A stretch of 12,225 nt of DNA from DATARH01 sp035935235 (lineage in GTDB: Bacteria; Pseudomonadota; Alphaproteobacteria; ATCC43930; CGMCC-115725), in contig DASYXG010000124.1 of assembly GCA_035935235.1 (NCBI GenBank), positions 1 to 12,225 of the forward strand, written 5' to 3'. The notes beneath the pieces are model-generated. The model saw nothing but the letters and a program-made list of their open reading frames with translations, searched no databases and had not been told where the DNA came from. A program made the translations under genes and the position numbers. Of the stretch, positions 12,080 through 12,225 are shown one piece after another (the stretch's first letter is position 1; each line of letters starts with the position of its first letter).

Positions 12080-12225
12080 ATGGCCAGAGTGGCGGTGGTC
12101 ACGGGCGGCACGCGTGGCATCGGTCGAGCCATCGCGATCGGCTTAAAGAATGCGGGCTACACGGTCGCCGCCAATTACGGCAGCGACGACGCCGCTGCCG
12201 AGCGGTTCCAGAACGAGACCGGCAT
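12080..12225 (+). CDS. phaB: Acetoacetyl-CoA reductase, 5' part only
   Basis: The first 48 codons of a short-chain dehydrogenase, cut by the window edge. The N-terminus MARVAVVTGGTRGIGRAIAI shows the Rossmann TGGTRGIG cofactor motif starting at residue 8. The next strand carries AANYGSDD, where the residues after the strand fit the NADPH-type pocket of PhaB. The start is ATG 12080, with AGGGAGGAA just upstream. Placement right after phaA makes acetoacetyl-CoA reductase, which reduces acetoacetyl-CoA to (R)-3-hydroxybutyryl-CoA, the best call. FabG-type ketoacyl-ACP reductase is the alternative from the fragment alone. Confidence 0.85.
   Translation, partial: MARVAVVTGGTRGIGRAIAIGLKNAGYTVAANYGSDDAAAERFQNETG

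Noticed and set aside
1..12225. Defence island, prophage, transposon, CRISPR or toxin-antitoxin system
   Set aside because: No Cas, integrase, transposase or toxin-like protein and no regularly spaced repeats were seen. The XRE proteins are of the chromosomal regulator type and lack a toxin partner.

Overview
The window is high-GC, tightly packed chromosomal DNA whose gene content points to an alphaproteobacterium. The signs are a PhaR-type PHB regulator beside phaA-phaB, two XRE regulators of the PraR/PhrR-like alphaproteobacterial type, and a PAS-GGDEF-EAL signalling protein. The order resembles Rhodospirillales- or Hyphomicrobiales-like genomes, but no genus can be fixed by eye. I see no rRNA, tRNA, IS element, prophage or CRISPR array.

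Layout. 1-283: non-coding leader with two inverted repeats. 284-1612 (+): a mandelate racemase-type enolase-superfamily enzyme and a 68-residue unknown protein. 1617-4499 (-): a three-gene unit read metY -> HhH-GPD DNA glycosylase -> Tag-like DNA-3-methyladenine glycosylase, with a 4-base stop/start overlap and a 13-base gap. 4620-4856 (+): a 78-residue two-helix membrane protein, divergent from metY. 4954-6609: two XRE regulators about half identical in their DNA-binding domains (one +, one -) enclose a PagL-like lipid A deacylase (+). 6610-6883: divergent control region with repeated CCGNTCAA elements and a TTGACA box. 6884-7684 (+): alpha/beta hydrolase. 7793-9466 (+): PAS-GGDEF(degenerate)-EAL protein, ending tail-to-tail on phaR with overlapping stop codons. 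9463-12225: PHB locus: phaR (-), a divergent 126-residue coiled-coil protein with a basic tail (+), phaA (+) and the start of phaB (+).

How the genes work together. phaA and phaB make (R)-3-hydroxybutyryl-CoA from acetyl-CoA for PHB, and PhaR would repress PHB genes when no granules are present. TGC-rich dyads lie between phaR and its divergent neighbour and again upstream of phaA, fitting PhaR control. The small divergent protein has the look of a granule-associated or PhaM-like factor and appears to be read from a leaderless mRNA: a perfect TATAAT ends 7 bases before its ATG. The metY operon joins sulfur amino acid synthesis to two alkylation-type base-excision glycosylases. The XRE-PagL-XRE block looks like regulated outer-membrane lipid A remodelling. 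Convergent pairs here end within 0-6 bases of each other.
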